In this document: positions 16,989-25,382 of the stretch, piece by piece | Position numbering within the stretch: position 1 is the stretch's first letter | Layout: the number at the start of each line of letters is the position of its first letter | NCBI RefSeq assembly: GCF_014268815.2 | Contig: NZ_JABWRE020000001.1 | Coordinates: forward strand, 1,927,001-1,991,000 | DNA from: Pseudomonas urmiensis | Lineage (GTDB): Bacteria; Pseudomonadota; Gammaproteobacteria; Pseudomonadales; Pseudomonadaceae | Direction of reading: 5' to 3' | Length of the DNA stretch: 64,000 bases | Notes under the pieces: generated by a model | Database searches by the model: none | The model's input: the letters and a program-made list of their open reading frames with translations, nothing else | What the model was told of the DNA's origin: nothing | Translations under genes and position numbers: made by a program

Positions 16989-17970
16989 TCTGGCGGGCTA
17001 CCGCTTCAGTCGATATCCCGTAGCGATCATGCAACGTCGGCAATGCCCCAGCATCGAGGAATGCATCGGGCAGGGCGATCTGGCGGAAGGTCGGTGTCAC
17101 GCCGTTGCGCAGCAGCAGCCCGGCCACCGCTTCACCCAGCCCACCGACAATCGAGTGATTCTCTGCCGTGACTACCAAGCGCCCTGGCTTGCGCGCTTCG
17201 GCCAGAATCGTCGCCTCATCCAGCGGCTTGATGGTCGGTACATGCAACACCGCCACGTCCACCCCGTCGGCCTGCAACTGCTCGGCTGCTTCCAGCGCGC
17301 GCATGGTCATCAAGCCACTGGCGATCACCAGCACTTCGCGGCCACCACGCAGCACCTGCGCCTTGCCCAGCGCGAAGCGGTAGTCGTAGCGGTCCAGCAC
17401 CAACGGCACGTTGCCGCGCAACAGGCGCATGTACACCGGGCCTTGGTGGGCAGCGATGGCTGGCACCGCTTGTTCGATCTCCAAGGCATCGCAGGGGTCG
17501 ACGATCATCAGGTTGGGCATTGCCCGCATGATCGCCAGGTCGTCGGTGGCCTGGTGGCTGGGGCCGTAGCCGGTGGTCAGGCCGGGCAGGCCGCAGACGA
17601 TCTTGACGTTGAGATTTTCCTCGGCAATGGCCATGCAGATGAAGTCGTAAGCACGCCGCGAGGCAAACACCGCGTAGGTGGTGGCGAACGGCGTCAGGCC
17701 CTCACGGGCCATGCCGGCGGCGGCGCTCATCAACAGTTGCTCGGCCATGCCCATCTGGTAGAAGCGCTGCGGGTGGGCTTTGGCGAAGATGTGCAGGTCG
17801 GTGTACTTGGACAAGTCGGCGCTCAAGCCGACAATGTCCGCGCGTTGCTCGGCCAATGCGGCCAGGGCGTGGCCGAACGGCGCGGGCCGGGTTGGTTGGC
17901 CTTCGCTGGCGATCGAGGCGATCATCGCCGAGGTGGTCAGGCGTTTCTTGGCGGTGGTTGGCAAGTTCAT
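16972..17970 (-). CDS. Transketolase-like, C-terminal (pyrimidine plus transketolase-C) subunit
   Basis: A 332-residue protein covering the pyrimidine-binding domain (PFGHALAALAEQRADIVGLS, then FYQMGMAEQLLMSAAAGMAR, whose Glu activates thiamine diphosphate) and the transketolase C-domain (about residues 205-325). It pairs with the separately encoded N-terminal half, whose stop overlaps this start (ATGA at 17967-17970), so the enzyme is a split two-subunit transketolase. Such split forms act on unusual sugars or sugar phosphates (examples: apulose-4-phosphate and sulfo-sugar transketolases). ATG 17970 has a GGAG site. It is the last gene of the SDR-MFS-transketolase operon. Confidence 0.86.
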   Translation of the reverse strand: MNLPTTAKKRLTTSAMIASIASEGQPTRPAPFGHALAALAEQRADIVGLSADLSKYTDLHIFAKAHPQRFYQMGMAEQLLMSAAAGMAREGLTPFATTYAVFASRRAYDFICMAIAEENLNVKIVCGLPGLTTGYGPSHQATDDLAIMRAMPNLMIVDPCDALEIEQAVPAIAAHQGPVYMRLLRGNVPLVLDRYDYRFALGKAQVLRGGREVLVIASGLMTMRALEAAEQLQADGVDVAVLHVPTIKPLDEATILAEARKPGRLVVTAENHSIVGGLGEAVAGLLLRNGVTPTFRQIALPDAFLDAGALPTLHDRYGISTEAVARQIKAWL

Positions 17971-18815
17971 AGGTGGCTCCCGGCGTCCAGTGCGTGTAGG
18001 GCAAGGTCCCATTCGTGTTCATCGACGCGAATGAAGTGGGTCTTGTCGCGGTTTTCCAGAAACGGCACGCCTTTGCCCATGCGCGTGTCGCAGATGATCA
18101 CCCGCGGTTGCCTGGCCGGGTGGCTGCGAGCCTGATCGAACGCCTCGACCAAGGCCGCCAGGTGATTGCCATCGACCCGCTGCACATGCCAGCCAAACGC
18201 CTGCCAGCGCTCGACGATCGGCTCGAACGCCAGCACTTCGCTGGAGTGGCCATCGGCTTGCTGGTTGTTGACGTCGACAATCGCGATCAGGTTATCCAAT
18301 TGCCAGTGGCTGGCGGACATCACCGCTTCCCAGGTCGAACCCTCGTTGAGCTCACCATCGGAAAGCAGGTTGTACACCCAGCTGGCCGAGCCCTTGCGCT
18401 TGAGTCCAAGGCAGGCGCCGACGGCGATCCCCAGGCCGTGGCCGAGCGAGCCTCCGGTGATCTCCATGCCGGGGGTGTAGGCGGCCATGCCAGACATCGG
18501 CAGGCGGCTGTTGTCGCTGCCGTAGGTTTCAAGCTCCTCTTCAGGGATGACCCCGGCTTCGATCAGCGCCGCATACAGGGCAATGGCGTAATGGCCGATG
18601 GACAGGTAGAAGCGGTCGCGTTGCTCCCATTCGGGGTTGGCCGGGTCCAGGCGCAGGGCATGGAAGTAGGCCACCGCCAGCAGGTCGGCGGCGCCCAGGG
18701 CCTGGCCAATATAACCCTGGCCCTGGACTTGACCCATGCGCAGGGCATGGCGACGGATATTGTGGGCGCGCACAGCCAGGGGCAGTGCGCCTTGTGGGGT
18801 AGGCACAGCAGTCAT
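17967..18815 (-). CDS. Transketolase-like, N-terminal (ThDP-binding) subunit
   Basis: A 282-residue thiamine-diphosphate-binding half of a split transketolase. Visible are GQVQGQGYIGQALGAADLLA, FYLSIGHYAIALYAALIEAG, ITGGSLGHGLGIAVGACLGL and the ThDP/metal motif SDGELNEG...NNQQ. The first residue of the usual GDG motif is Ser152 here, a mild deviation in a site that normally tolerates little change. ATG 18815 is used; the upstream in-frame extension is low-complexity antisense of the MFS gene. It is coupled by ATGA to the C-terminal subunit and lies 17 bases after the transporter gene, so transporter and enzyme are probably co-regulated. Confidence 0.86.
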   Translation of the reverse strand: MTAVPTPQGALPLAVRAHNIRRHALRMGQVQGQGYIGQALGAADLLAVAYFHALRLDPANPEWEQRDRFYLSIGHYAIALYAALIEAGVIPEEELETYGSDNSRLPMSGMAAYTPGMEITGGSLGHGLGIAVGACLGLKRKGSASWVYNLLSDGELNEGSTWEAVMSASHWQLDNLIAIVDVNNQQADGHSSEVLAFEPIVERWQAFGWHVQRVDGNHLAALVEAFDQARSHPARQPRVIICDTRMGKGVPFLENRDKTHFIRVDEHEWDLALHALDAGSHL

Positions 18816-18832
18816 GGGTGACTCCTTGTTGG

Positions 18833-20131
18833 TTAACGGTTGACCAGGTTGGCCGGGACGCGCAAGACCAGCAGCGCGCCGAACACCAGTACGGCGGTGA
18901 TCAGGTACATGCCAATGGCGTTGCTGCCAAGGCTGGTGGTGACCCAGCCGATCAGGTAGGGCGAGCAGAAGCCGGCGAGGTTGGCGAAGCTGTTGACCGC
19001 GGCGATTCCCGCTGCTGCAGACACACCGCCGAGCAGGGTGGTAGGCAGCATCCAGAACAGCGACGATGCCGAGAGGATGCCCGCCGCCGCCAGGCACAGG
19101 CTGAGGATCGAGCCGCTCAGATGGTTGCTCAGCAGCGCCGCCAAGCTCAGGCCCAGGGCGCCGGCGAGCATCGGGATCACCAGGTGCCAGCGCCGCTCGC
19201 GGTGGCGGTCGCCGCTACGCCCGGCCAGCAGCATCGCGCCGATGGCGCAGATGTACGGCAGGCTGGTCAGCAACCCGATGTGCAGGGGCTCGGCGACACC
19301 GGCATTGCGCACCAGGGTCGGCAGCCAGAAGGTGATCGCGTACTGGCCCATGACCACGCAGAAGTAAATGCCCGCCAGTAGCCACAGGCGCCGATCACGG
19401 ATGAAGTCGCCCACCGAACTGTGCTGGACCTTGTGTTGCTCATCCTCGGCCAGCTCCTTGCGCACCAGCGCCTTCTCTTCGTCGTTGAGCCAATGGGCCT
19501 GGTCGACGCCGTCCTTGAGGTAGCTCAGGACCAGGATGCCGACCAGCACCGTGGGAATGGCCTCGAGCAGGAACATCCACTGCCAGCCGGCCCAGCCGTG
19601 CACGCCGGCAAAGCGCTCCATGATCCAGCCCGACAATGGCCCGCCGATCATCCCCGACAGGGGAATGGCAATGAACCACAGGGCGGTCATCTTGGCCCGC
19701 CGATAAGACGGGAACCAGTAGGTCAGGTACAGCAGCAAGCCCGGTGCCAGACCGGCCTCGGCGATACCCAGGAGAAAGCGCAGGGTATAGAACTGCCAGG
19801 CCGTCTCGACCAGGGCGAACATCGCCGAGATGATCCCCCAGGTGATCATGATGCGGGCGATCCAGCGCCGTGCGCCGACCTTGTGCAGGATGATGTTGCT
19901 CGGCACCTCGCAGAGAAAGTAGCCGATGAAGAACATGCCGGCGCCAAGGCCATAGACCGCTTCGGACAGGGCCAGGTCGTCCATCATCTGCAGCTTGGCG
20001 AAGCCGACGTTGACCCGGTCGAGGTAGGCGCACAGGTAGCAGAGCATGAGAAACGGCATCAGTCGCCACGCGGTCTTGCGGTAGGCATTGCTGCGCGCGG
20101 CGCTGGCCGCGTCGAGGGCTAGGGTGGTCAT
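18833..20131 (-). CDS. MFS transporter, anion:cation symporter (ACS) family
   Basis: A 432-residue transporter with twelve predicted helices and the ACS-family start LMPFLMLCYLCAYLDRVNVG and GAGMFFIGYFLCEVPSNIIL. ACS members bring in organic anions such as tartrate, galactonate, phthalate or glucarate with protons. It sits between the SDR gene and the split transketolase on the same strand, so it most likely imports the substrate they degrade, and an acidic or polyol sugar is the natural guess. Intergenic spacings are 75 and 17 bases, consistent with one operon. Confidence 0.87.
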   Translation of the reverse strand: MTTLALDAASAARSNAYRKTAWRLMPFLMLCYLCAYLDRVNVGFAKLQMMDDLALSEAVYGLGAGMFFIGYFLCEVPSNIILHKVGARRWIARIMITWGIISAMFALVETAWQFYTLRFLLGIAEAGLAPGLLLYLTYWFPSYRRAKMTALWFIAIPLSGMIGGPLSGWIMERFAGVHGWAGWQWMFLLEAIPTVLVGILVLSYLKDGVDQAHWLNDEEKALVRKELAEDEQHKVQHSSVGDFIRDRRLWLLAGIYFCVVMGQYAITFWLPTLVRNAGVAEPLHIGLLTSLPYICAIGAMLLAGRSGDRHRERRWHLVIPMLAGALGLSLAALLSNHLSGSILSLCLAAAGILSASSLFWMLPTTLLGGVSAAAGIAAVNSFANLAGFCSPYLIGWVTTSLGSNAIGMYLITAVLVFGALLVLRVPANLVNR

Positions 20132-20206
20132 GTCGATCTGATCTCTTGTTGTTATCGATTGCCCCGCCGTGGCGGGGCTCAGATGCAGAACACAATGGGC
20201 AGGACC

Positions 20207-20956
20207 TCAGTGGATGAGCATGCCTCCATTGACGTCCAAGGTGATACCGGTCAGATAGCTGGACAGGTCGCTGGCCAAGAACAGCGCGGCATTGGCGACA
20301 TCGCCTGGCTGGCCCAGACGCCCCAGGGGGATGCCGTCGATGATCGCGTGACGGCGCTCGTCGTGCATCAGGCCTCCGGTGATATCGGTCTGGATCAGGC
20401 CGGGGGTAATCGAATTGACGCGCACGTTATCCGGGCCCAGCTCACGCGCCATGGCCTTGCCCAGGCCGAGCACGCCGGCCTTGGCCGCGCTGTAGTGAGG
20501 TCCGCCAAAGATGCCGCCGCCACGCTGGGCAGAAACCGACGACATGCAAATGATGCTGCCCGCACGTTGGGCACGCATGCTGGGGATCACCGCCTGCGAC
20601 ATCAGCAGGGTGCCGCGCAGGTTGACGTCGAGGATTCGCTCGTAATCCTTGCCAGTGATTTCCAAGGTCTTCACCGGCTGGGTGATACCGGCATTGTTGA
20701 CCAGCACGTCGATCCGCCCGTACCGGGCCAGGACCTGGGCCACGGCATCACGCACCTGGGCCTCGTCGGCGACGTTGGCGGCCAGGCCCAGGTGGCTGTC
20801 GCCGAGCTCGGCGGCAGCGGCAATGGCGGCATCCAGGTCAAGGTCGAGGATGGCGACCTTGGCCCCGTGGGCGGCGAAGGCCTGGGCGGTGGCGCGGCCT
20901 ATCCCGCGGGCAGAGGCGGCGCCGGTGACGATTGCGATCTTGCCTTCAAGTAGCAT
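20207..20956 (-). CDS. Classical SDR oxidoreductase
   Basis: A 249-residue short-chain dehydrogenase. The cofactor loop is TGAASARGIGRA, the NNAG motif is present (VLVNNAGITQP), the catalytic Ser lies in the MSSVSAQRG segment and the pair Tyr/Lys in HYSAAKAG; DLDLDA after beta-2 suggests NAD preference. It is the first gene of the operon with the ACS transporter and transketolase halves, so it probably oxidises an incoming polyol, or reduces a ketose, feeding the transketolase. ATG 20956 is used because the in-frame extension to 21016 lacks a ribosome site. Divergent from a LysR gene with a palindromic operator between. Confidence 0.88.
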   Translation of the reverse strand: MLLEGKIAIVTGAASARGIGRATAQAFAAHGAKVAILDLDLDAAIAAAAELGDSHLGLAANVADEAQVRDAVAQVLARYGRIDVLVNNAGITQPVKTLEITGKDYERILDVNLRGTLLMSQAVIPSMRAQRAGSIICMSSVSAQRGGGIFGGPHYSAAKAGVLGLGKAMARELGPDNVRVNSITPGLIQTDITGGLMHDERRHAIIDGIPLGRLGQPGDVANAALFLASDLSSYLTGITLDVNGGMLIH

Positions 20957-21065
20957 GAGCAGTGCTCCAGATGATTGTTGTTGTGAGCATTCGGTCCAGG
21001 CAGAACCGATGGGCACAGCTTGGTCTGCAAGCGGGGGATGGGCAACGCAGTGGCTTTCAGCCTAT

Positions 21066-21082
21066 GCTGAAAAAAATTCAGC
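21066..21082. promoter_or_regulatory. Palindromic LysR operator candidate
   Basis: GCTGAA-AAAAA-TTCAGC is a perfect 6-5-6 inverted repeat in the 187-bp region between the divergent SDR operon and LysR gene, 61 bases before the LysR start and 109 before the SDR start. Its central position and size fit the recognition element of a LysR protein that controls both genes. Confidence 0.6.
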
Positions 21083-21143
21083 ACTGCGCAGGACCGCAGC
21101 GGTTCTTCCACTGCTGGCCTCATCGCGGGACAAGCAGGACGCC

Positions 21144-22064
21144 ATGAACTACGACCCAGGCAAAAAGCCCCTCCAACTGCCACCCCTCAAAGCCATCCAG
21201 GCCTTCGAGCAGGCCGCTCGTTTCGGCAATGTTGCCCGCGCTGCTGAGCAGCTCAACCTGACGCCCTCGGCGGTCAGCCACCAGATCGCCAATCTCGAAG
21301 CCTTGATCGGCCGCCCGCTGTTCCTGCGTAGCGCCAAGGGCGTCAGCTTGACCCCAGCTGGCGAGCAGTACTTGCGCGAGGTATCCGGCATCCTGCAAAG
21401 CCTGGCCTCGGCCACCGAACGGGCTGGCAGTGATGTCAGCTTCGATTGCCTGCGCCTGCACTCGGCGCCAAGTTTCGGTTTGCTGTGGTTGTTGCCGCGC
21501 CTGGAGCGATTTCGCAGCAGTCACCCGGATATTCAGATCAACCTGTCATGCTCCTATGAAGCGCTGCACTTTGGCCGCCATCAGATCGACGTCGATATCC
21601 GCCACGGATACCCGCACTGGCCGAGCCTTGAGGTGCGCACCATCCGCCATGAACAAGCAACCGTCCTGGCTGCACCGGCGTTGCTGGCGCGCAGCCCGAT
21701 CGAGCGCCCGGCAGATCTGCTGGGGCACAACCTGATTCTCTCCGAAGCGGCATTGGTGCAATGGCCACAGTGGTTTGCCCAGCAGGGCCTGTCGTTGCCG
21801 CAGACGCCGTACGCCTTGAGTTTCGACCGCTCTTACATGAGCCTGGAGGCGGCCAGCCACGGTTATGGTTTGGCCTTGGAAAGCTCATTGTTGTCAGAGG
21901 ATTACGTGGCCCAAGGGCGTCTGCTGCCGGTGTTCGACCAGGCCCTGGCAAGCCCCGTCAGTGCCCATCACCTGGTGTTTCCGCGCGGCAATGCCGAACT
22001 GCCCCGGGTGCGGCGGTTCCTGGAGTGGATGCAGGGGCAGTTGGGGCATGATTTCAGTTATTGA
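21144..22064 (+). CDS. LysR-family regulator, GcvA type
   Basis: A 306-residue LysR protein. The N-terminal helix-turn-helix (PPLKAIQAFEQAARFGNVAR, then AEQLNLTPSAVSHQI) is the hallmark of the GcvA/AmpR branch. The effector domain begins at LRLHSAPSFGLLWLLPRLER and includes DVDIRHGYPHWPSLEVRTI. Divergence from the SDR-MFS-transketolase operon, with a perfect palindrome between, implies control of that operon by a pathway sugar or acid. ATG 21144 is family-consistent; the longer frame to 20649 overlaps the SDR gene and is antisense noise. Confidence 0.88.
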   Translation: MNYDPGKKPLQLPPLKAIQAFEQAARFGNVARAAEQLNLTPSAVSHQIANLEALIGRPLFLRSAKGVSLTPAGEQYLREVSGILQSLASATERAGSDVSFDCLRLHSAPSFGLLWLLPRLERFRSSHPDIQINLSCSYEALHFGRHQIDVDIRHGYPHWPSLEVRTIRHEQATVLAAPALLARSPIERPADLLGHNLILSEAALVQWPQWFAQQGLSLPQTPYALSFDRSYMSLEAASHGYGLALESSLLSEDYVAQGRLLPVFDQALASPVSAHHLVFPRGNAELPRVRRFLEWMQGQLGHDFSY

Positions 22065-22082
22065 CGCCTTATCGCGAGCTGC

Positions 22083-22108
22083 GTGGGAGCGGGCTTGCCC
22101 CGCGATGA
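22083..22108 (+). repeat. REP element, single copy
   Basis: One copy of the dispersed repeat beginning GTGGGAGCGGGC and ending TTGCCCCGCGATGA lies just after the LysR stop codon. The same sequence recurs at about eleven places in this window, always between genes. Confidence 0.85.
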
Positions 22109-22244
22109 GCCCGGCCCAAGCCCCACAAAACTATCGTCAGGTCATAGGTAAATCCTTTCCCACCCGCACGCCCGCTGAGCAAGCGCTAAGGTAAGGTGAC
22201 AGGAATGATTCGAGCGCGCCGTCCACGGCGCCAGAGAGGTGCCT

Positions 22245-23150
22245 GTGGCTTCCTATACCTTGCGACAACTCAAGTATTTCGTCACCACGGTGGAGGCGGG
22301 CAGCGTGGCCGAGGCCTCACGCCAGCTGTACATCGCCCAGCCGTCGATATCCACGGCCATCAAGAGCCTGGAAGAAAGCTTCGGCGTGCAGTTGTTCATC
22401 CGCCACCATGCCCAGGGCGTCTCACTGACCCCCAGCGGCAAACGCTTCTACGCCAAGACCAAGTCACTGCTGCAGATGGCCCATGAGTTCGAGCAGAATG
22501 CCCTGGCCGACAACGACACCGTGGCCGGGCAGATCGACATCGGATGCTTTGAAACAGTGGCGCCGCTGTACCTGCCGCGGCTGATCGCAGGTTTTCGCCA
22601 GCGTTACCCGGGCGTGGATATCCGCCTGCGCGATGGTGAGCAGCAGGACCTGATCCAGGGTTTGACCGCTGGCACCTTCGATTTGGCGTTTCTCTACGAT
22701 CACGATCTGGACGGCACCATCGAAGCCGAACCCTTGATGCCGCCGCAGAAACCTTATGTGCTGTTGCCGGAAAAACACCGCTTTGCCGGGCAAGCCCAGG
22801 TGTCGCTGCGTGACCTGTGCCCAGAGCCGATGATCCTGCTGGATGTGGCGCCGAGCCGGACCTACTTCGTCAGTCTGTTCAACGAGCTGGGGCTGACGCC
22901 GAACATCGTCTTCAGTTCGCCGTCGATCGAGATGGTGCGGGGGATGGTGGGGCAGGGCTTTGGTTTTTCCCTGCTGGTGACCCGGCCGCATTCCCAGTGC
23001 ACCTATGACGGCCAGCGGCTGGTGACCGTGGATATCGCCGAGCCGGTGACCCTGTCGGGGTTGGCGGCGGCGCGGTTGAAGCGGGTGCAGTGGACCAAGC
23101 CTGCGCAGTTGTTCGTCGAGTTTTGCCGCGAAGAGTTGGCCAAGATGTGA
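22245..23150 (+). CDS. LysR-family regulator
   Basis: A 301-residue LysR protein, with LRQLKYFVTTVEAGSVAEAS and the recognition helix region LYIAQPSISTAIKSLEESFG, then an effector domain starting IDIGCFETVAPLYLPRLIAG. GTG 22245 is proposed: AGAGG lies five bases before it, while a GTG two codons earlier (22239) would overlap that site. Its nearest partners are the flavin monooxygenase and RidA genes, which converge on it past a REP cluster, and the DUF1028/M20 pair further on; it is the only regulator in this block and so the best candidate to control it. Inducer unknown. Confidence 0.87.
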   Translation: MASYTLRQLKYFVTTVEAGSVAEASRQLYIAQPSISTAIKSLEESFGVQLFIRHHAQGVSLTPSGKRFYAKTKSLLQMAHEFEQNALADNDTVAGQIDIGCFETVAPLYLPRLIAGFRQRYPGVDIRLRDGEQQDLIQGLTAGTFDLAFLYDHDLDGTIEAEPLMPPQKPYVLLPEKHRFAGQAQVSLRDLCPEPMILLDVAPSRTYFVSLFNELGLTPNIVFSSPSIEMVRGMVGQGFGFSLLVTRPHSQCTYDGQRLVTVDIAEPVTLSGLAAARLKRVQWTKPAQLFVEFCREELAKM

Positions 23151-23154
23151 ACAC

Positions 23155-23299
23155 CATCGCGGGGCAAGCCCGCTCCCACATCTGCGCACAATCAGCTGTG
23201 GCACGTGGGAGCGGGCTTGCCCCGCGATAGCGATCTCGCCTCATCCCACTTCAGAGATGATTGTATGCACACGTGGGAGCGGGCTTGCCCCGCGATAGC
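23155..23299. repeat. REP cluster (three copies)
   Basis: One inverted copy (23155-23180) and two direct copies (23205-23230 and 23273-23299) lie between the convergent LysR and RidA genes. The first two form a head-to-head pair able to fold into a long hairpin, as in BIME-type REP doublets. It probably serves as the transcription end for both neighbours. Confidence 0.87.
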
Positions 23300-23311
23300 A
23301 CTCTCAGCTCA

Positions 23312-23728
23312 TCACACTTGATCCGGTACCACCGCAATCACGTCAATCTCCATCAACCACTCCGCCTGAGCCAACCCCGCCACCACCAGCCCGGTAGAAA
23401 TCGGGAATACCCCTTTGAGCCACTTGCCAACTTCCTGATAAACCGGCTCGCGAAAACGCGGATCGGTGATGTAGGTAGTGGTCTTGACGATATGCGACAT
23501 GTCCGAGCCAGCTTCCTCAAGCAGCTGCTTGACGTTCTTCATCGCCTGCTCTGCCTGAGCACGCGGATCGCCCAAACCCACTAGACGCCCTTCGAAGTCG
23601 GTCCCCACCTGGCCGCGGACATACACCGTGTTGCCGGCGCGCACCGCCTGGCAAAGGTCGTTATCCAGCGACTGATTAGGGTAGGTGGCCTTGGTGTTGA
23701 ACATGCGAACGCGAGTATGAGTAGGCAT
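23312..23728 (-). CDS. RidA/YjgF-family protein lacking the catalytic arginine
   Basis: A 138-residue member of the Rid superfamily, with AVRAGNTVYVRGQVGTDFEG and QAEQAMKNVKQLLEEAGSD typical of the fold, which makes trimers with ligand sites between subunits. Enamine/imine deaminases (Rid1-3) carry an invariant Arg in a PARS-like motif; here the equivalent stretch is FPISTGLVV with Ser111 at that place, so simple imine deamination is unlikely and it resembles the Arg-less Rid4-7 groups. Its start overlaps the monooxygenase stop (TGA/ATG at 23726-23730), so the two proteins are made together and may act on the same compound. Confidence 0.85.
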   Translation of the reverse strand: MPTHTRVRMFNTKATYPNQSLDNDLCQAVRAGNTVYVRGQVGTDFEGRLVGLGDPRAQAEQAMKNVKQLLEEAGSDMSHIVKTTTYITDPRFREPVYQEVGKWLKGVFPISTGLVVAGLAQAEWLMEIDVIAVVPDQV

Positions 23729-25047
23729 CAGTGGGCTCCGAGGGTGCTGAGGGTAGTGACCGAGGCTTGGCCTTGCTCATCGGCATCGCGTTGTTCGCGA
23801 TCGCGGTAAGCCAGGTAGGTGCGTTGGGTGGCGATATGGCCGGCGACGTGCTTGGCGTCGTGCCACACGCCCCAGATGAACGACGAGCCACGCCGCGACA
23901 ACCACGGCAGGCCGAGGAAGTACACGCCAGGCTCTTTCGAGACGCCGCGTTGGTGTAGCGGCTTGCCGTGGCTGTCGAAGGTGTCGACCTGCAGCCAGCT
24001 GAAGTCAACCCCGTAACCGGTTGCCCAGATGATGCTGGTGACGCCAGCCTGGGCCAGGTCGAGTTCGAGAATCGGTGCACTGATGCACTGCGGGTCGGCC
24101 AGGCGTTGGCGCGCTTGGGGTTCTTCCGGTAGGTCCAGGCCATTGCGCTCGACATAGGCATCGGCGGCATCGAGCAGGGCCAGGTAGTTGTCGTCGCCGC
24201 GCTGGATGTTCTCGGCCAGGTTGTCCTGAAAGCGCGCCACACCGTTGGCGAACGACTGGGTCAGGCCGACCAGGGTCATGCCTTGGTGGGCGAGGGCGCG
24301 AAAGTCCACGGTGAGGCCGCCACGTGCGCCGCTGACGGCGATGGTCACGTGCTCGCGGCCGGGCTTGGGGATTTCCGCATCCCATTCGCCGAGCACGCCC
24401 AGCCACCAGCAGAAGTCGCGGTTGCGATAGCTGCGCGGCGGGCGGTCATGGGCGCCTACCGACAGGTATACCTGACGGCCTGCGCGCATCAGCTCCTCAG
24501 CGATCTGCACCCCAGAGGAACCCGCGCCCACCACCAGCACCGCGCCTTCAGGCAACTGCTCGGGGTTGAAGTAGGCGGCCGAGTGGATCTGGTGCAGACG
24601 CTCGTCCTGCGGCGCGATGGCTGGGATGACCGGGCGCTGGAACGGACCGGTGGCGGCGACCACGCGGTTGGCGAGAATGGTGCCGTGGTTGGTCTCGATG
24701 GTGAAACCAGGACGGTCGGCGTTGCGCACCACCTTTTTCACTTCGACCCCGGTGCGTACCGGCAGGTTGTACTTGCGCACATAGCGCTCGAAGTAGTCGG
24801 CGACCTGCTCCTTGCCGGCGAAGGCGTCGGCATCGAGGTCGAATTCCAGCCCTGGGAAGCGGTCGTGCCAGACCGGGCCGTTGGCCACCAGCGAATCCCA
24901 GCGGCCGCTGCGCCAGGCCTCGGCGATGCGGTTGCGCTCCAGCACCAGGTGCGGCACGCCGAGCTTGCTCAGGTGTTCACTCATGGCAACCCCGGCCTGG
25001 CCGGCGCCGACCACGAGGGTATCGATTTCAATAGTGTTCAAGTTCAT
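23728..25047 (-). CDS. Flavin-dependent monooxygenase (CzcO/FMO-like)
   Basis: A 439-residue class B flavoprotein monooxygenase. The FAD Rossmann motif is VVGAGQAGVAMSEHL at residues 12-26, the NADPH motif VVGAGSSGVQIAEELMRAG lies mid-protein, and WATGYGVDFSWL matches the family's ATG motif. These enzymes N- or S-hydroxylate or carry out Baeyer-Villiger oxidation. It is first of a two-gene operon with the RidA-like protein and is divergent, across 335 bp, from the DUF1028/M20 pair. The combination suggests oxidation of a nitrogen-containing compound followed by hydrolysis, but the substrate cannot be named. Length is normal and no motif is broken. Confidence 0.85.
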   Translation of the reverse strand: MNLNTIEIDTLVVGAGQAGVAMSEHLSKLGVPHLVLERNRIAEAWRSGRWDSLVANGPVWHDRFPGLEFDLDADAFAGKEQVADYFERYVRKYNLPVRTGVEVKKVVRNADRPGFTIETNHGTILANRVVAATGPFQRPVIPAIAPQDERLHQIHSAAYFNPEQLPEGAVLVVGAGSSGVQIAEELMRAGRQVYLSVGAHDRPPRSYRNRDFCWWLGVLGEWDAEIPKPGREHVTIAVSGARGGLTVDFRALAHQGMTLVGLTQSFANGVARFQDNLAENIQRGDDNYLALLDAADAYVERNGLDLPEEPQARQRLADPQCISAPILELDLAQAGVTSIIWATGYGVDFSWLQVDTFDSHGKPLHQRGVSKEPGVYFLGLPWLSRRGSSFIWGVWHDAKHVAGHIATQRTYLAYRDREQRDADEQGQASVTTLSTLGAH

Positions 25048-25382
25048 CTCTGAGCCCTTCTTGGAAGGCGGTTTTAATCAGGTCGGTGGGTGAACCGCCT
25101 TTGCCTGGAGCCAGACTAGGGATGTGCCTTGGATCGCGAAAATATTATTTAGCTAGTGCTTGCCTATAGTTTGGCGAAGGCCTTGATGAATAAGGGCTGC
25201 AGCGCTGTTTTGGGGTTATGTGAATAGGGTTTGAGGCGCGCGTTTACAGACTTAGTTTTTTCCTTTTCAAGGCCAAGGAAAAAGGTCGTTTCGTGGCTCT
25301 TGGGCTTCTGTTCAGAATGCGTACAACATCGAGCGGAAGTTGCCTTGCGCTGGATTAGCCAATACACGACAGGAGCTGCACC
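25048..25382. promoter_or_regulatory. Divergent control region of the monooxygenase and DUF1028 operons
   Basis: No gene is supported in these 335 bases. They contain an AT-rich core (AAAATATTATTTAG near 25138-25152), a LysR-like CTA-N11-TAG site at 25153-25169, and a perfect 9-bp inverted repeat TTTTTCCTT/AAGGAAAAA (25257-25265 and 25275-25283). Promoters for both operons must lie here. The two sites are inferred from symmetry only. Confidence 0.4.
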
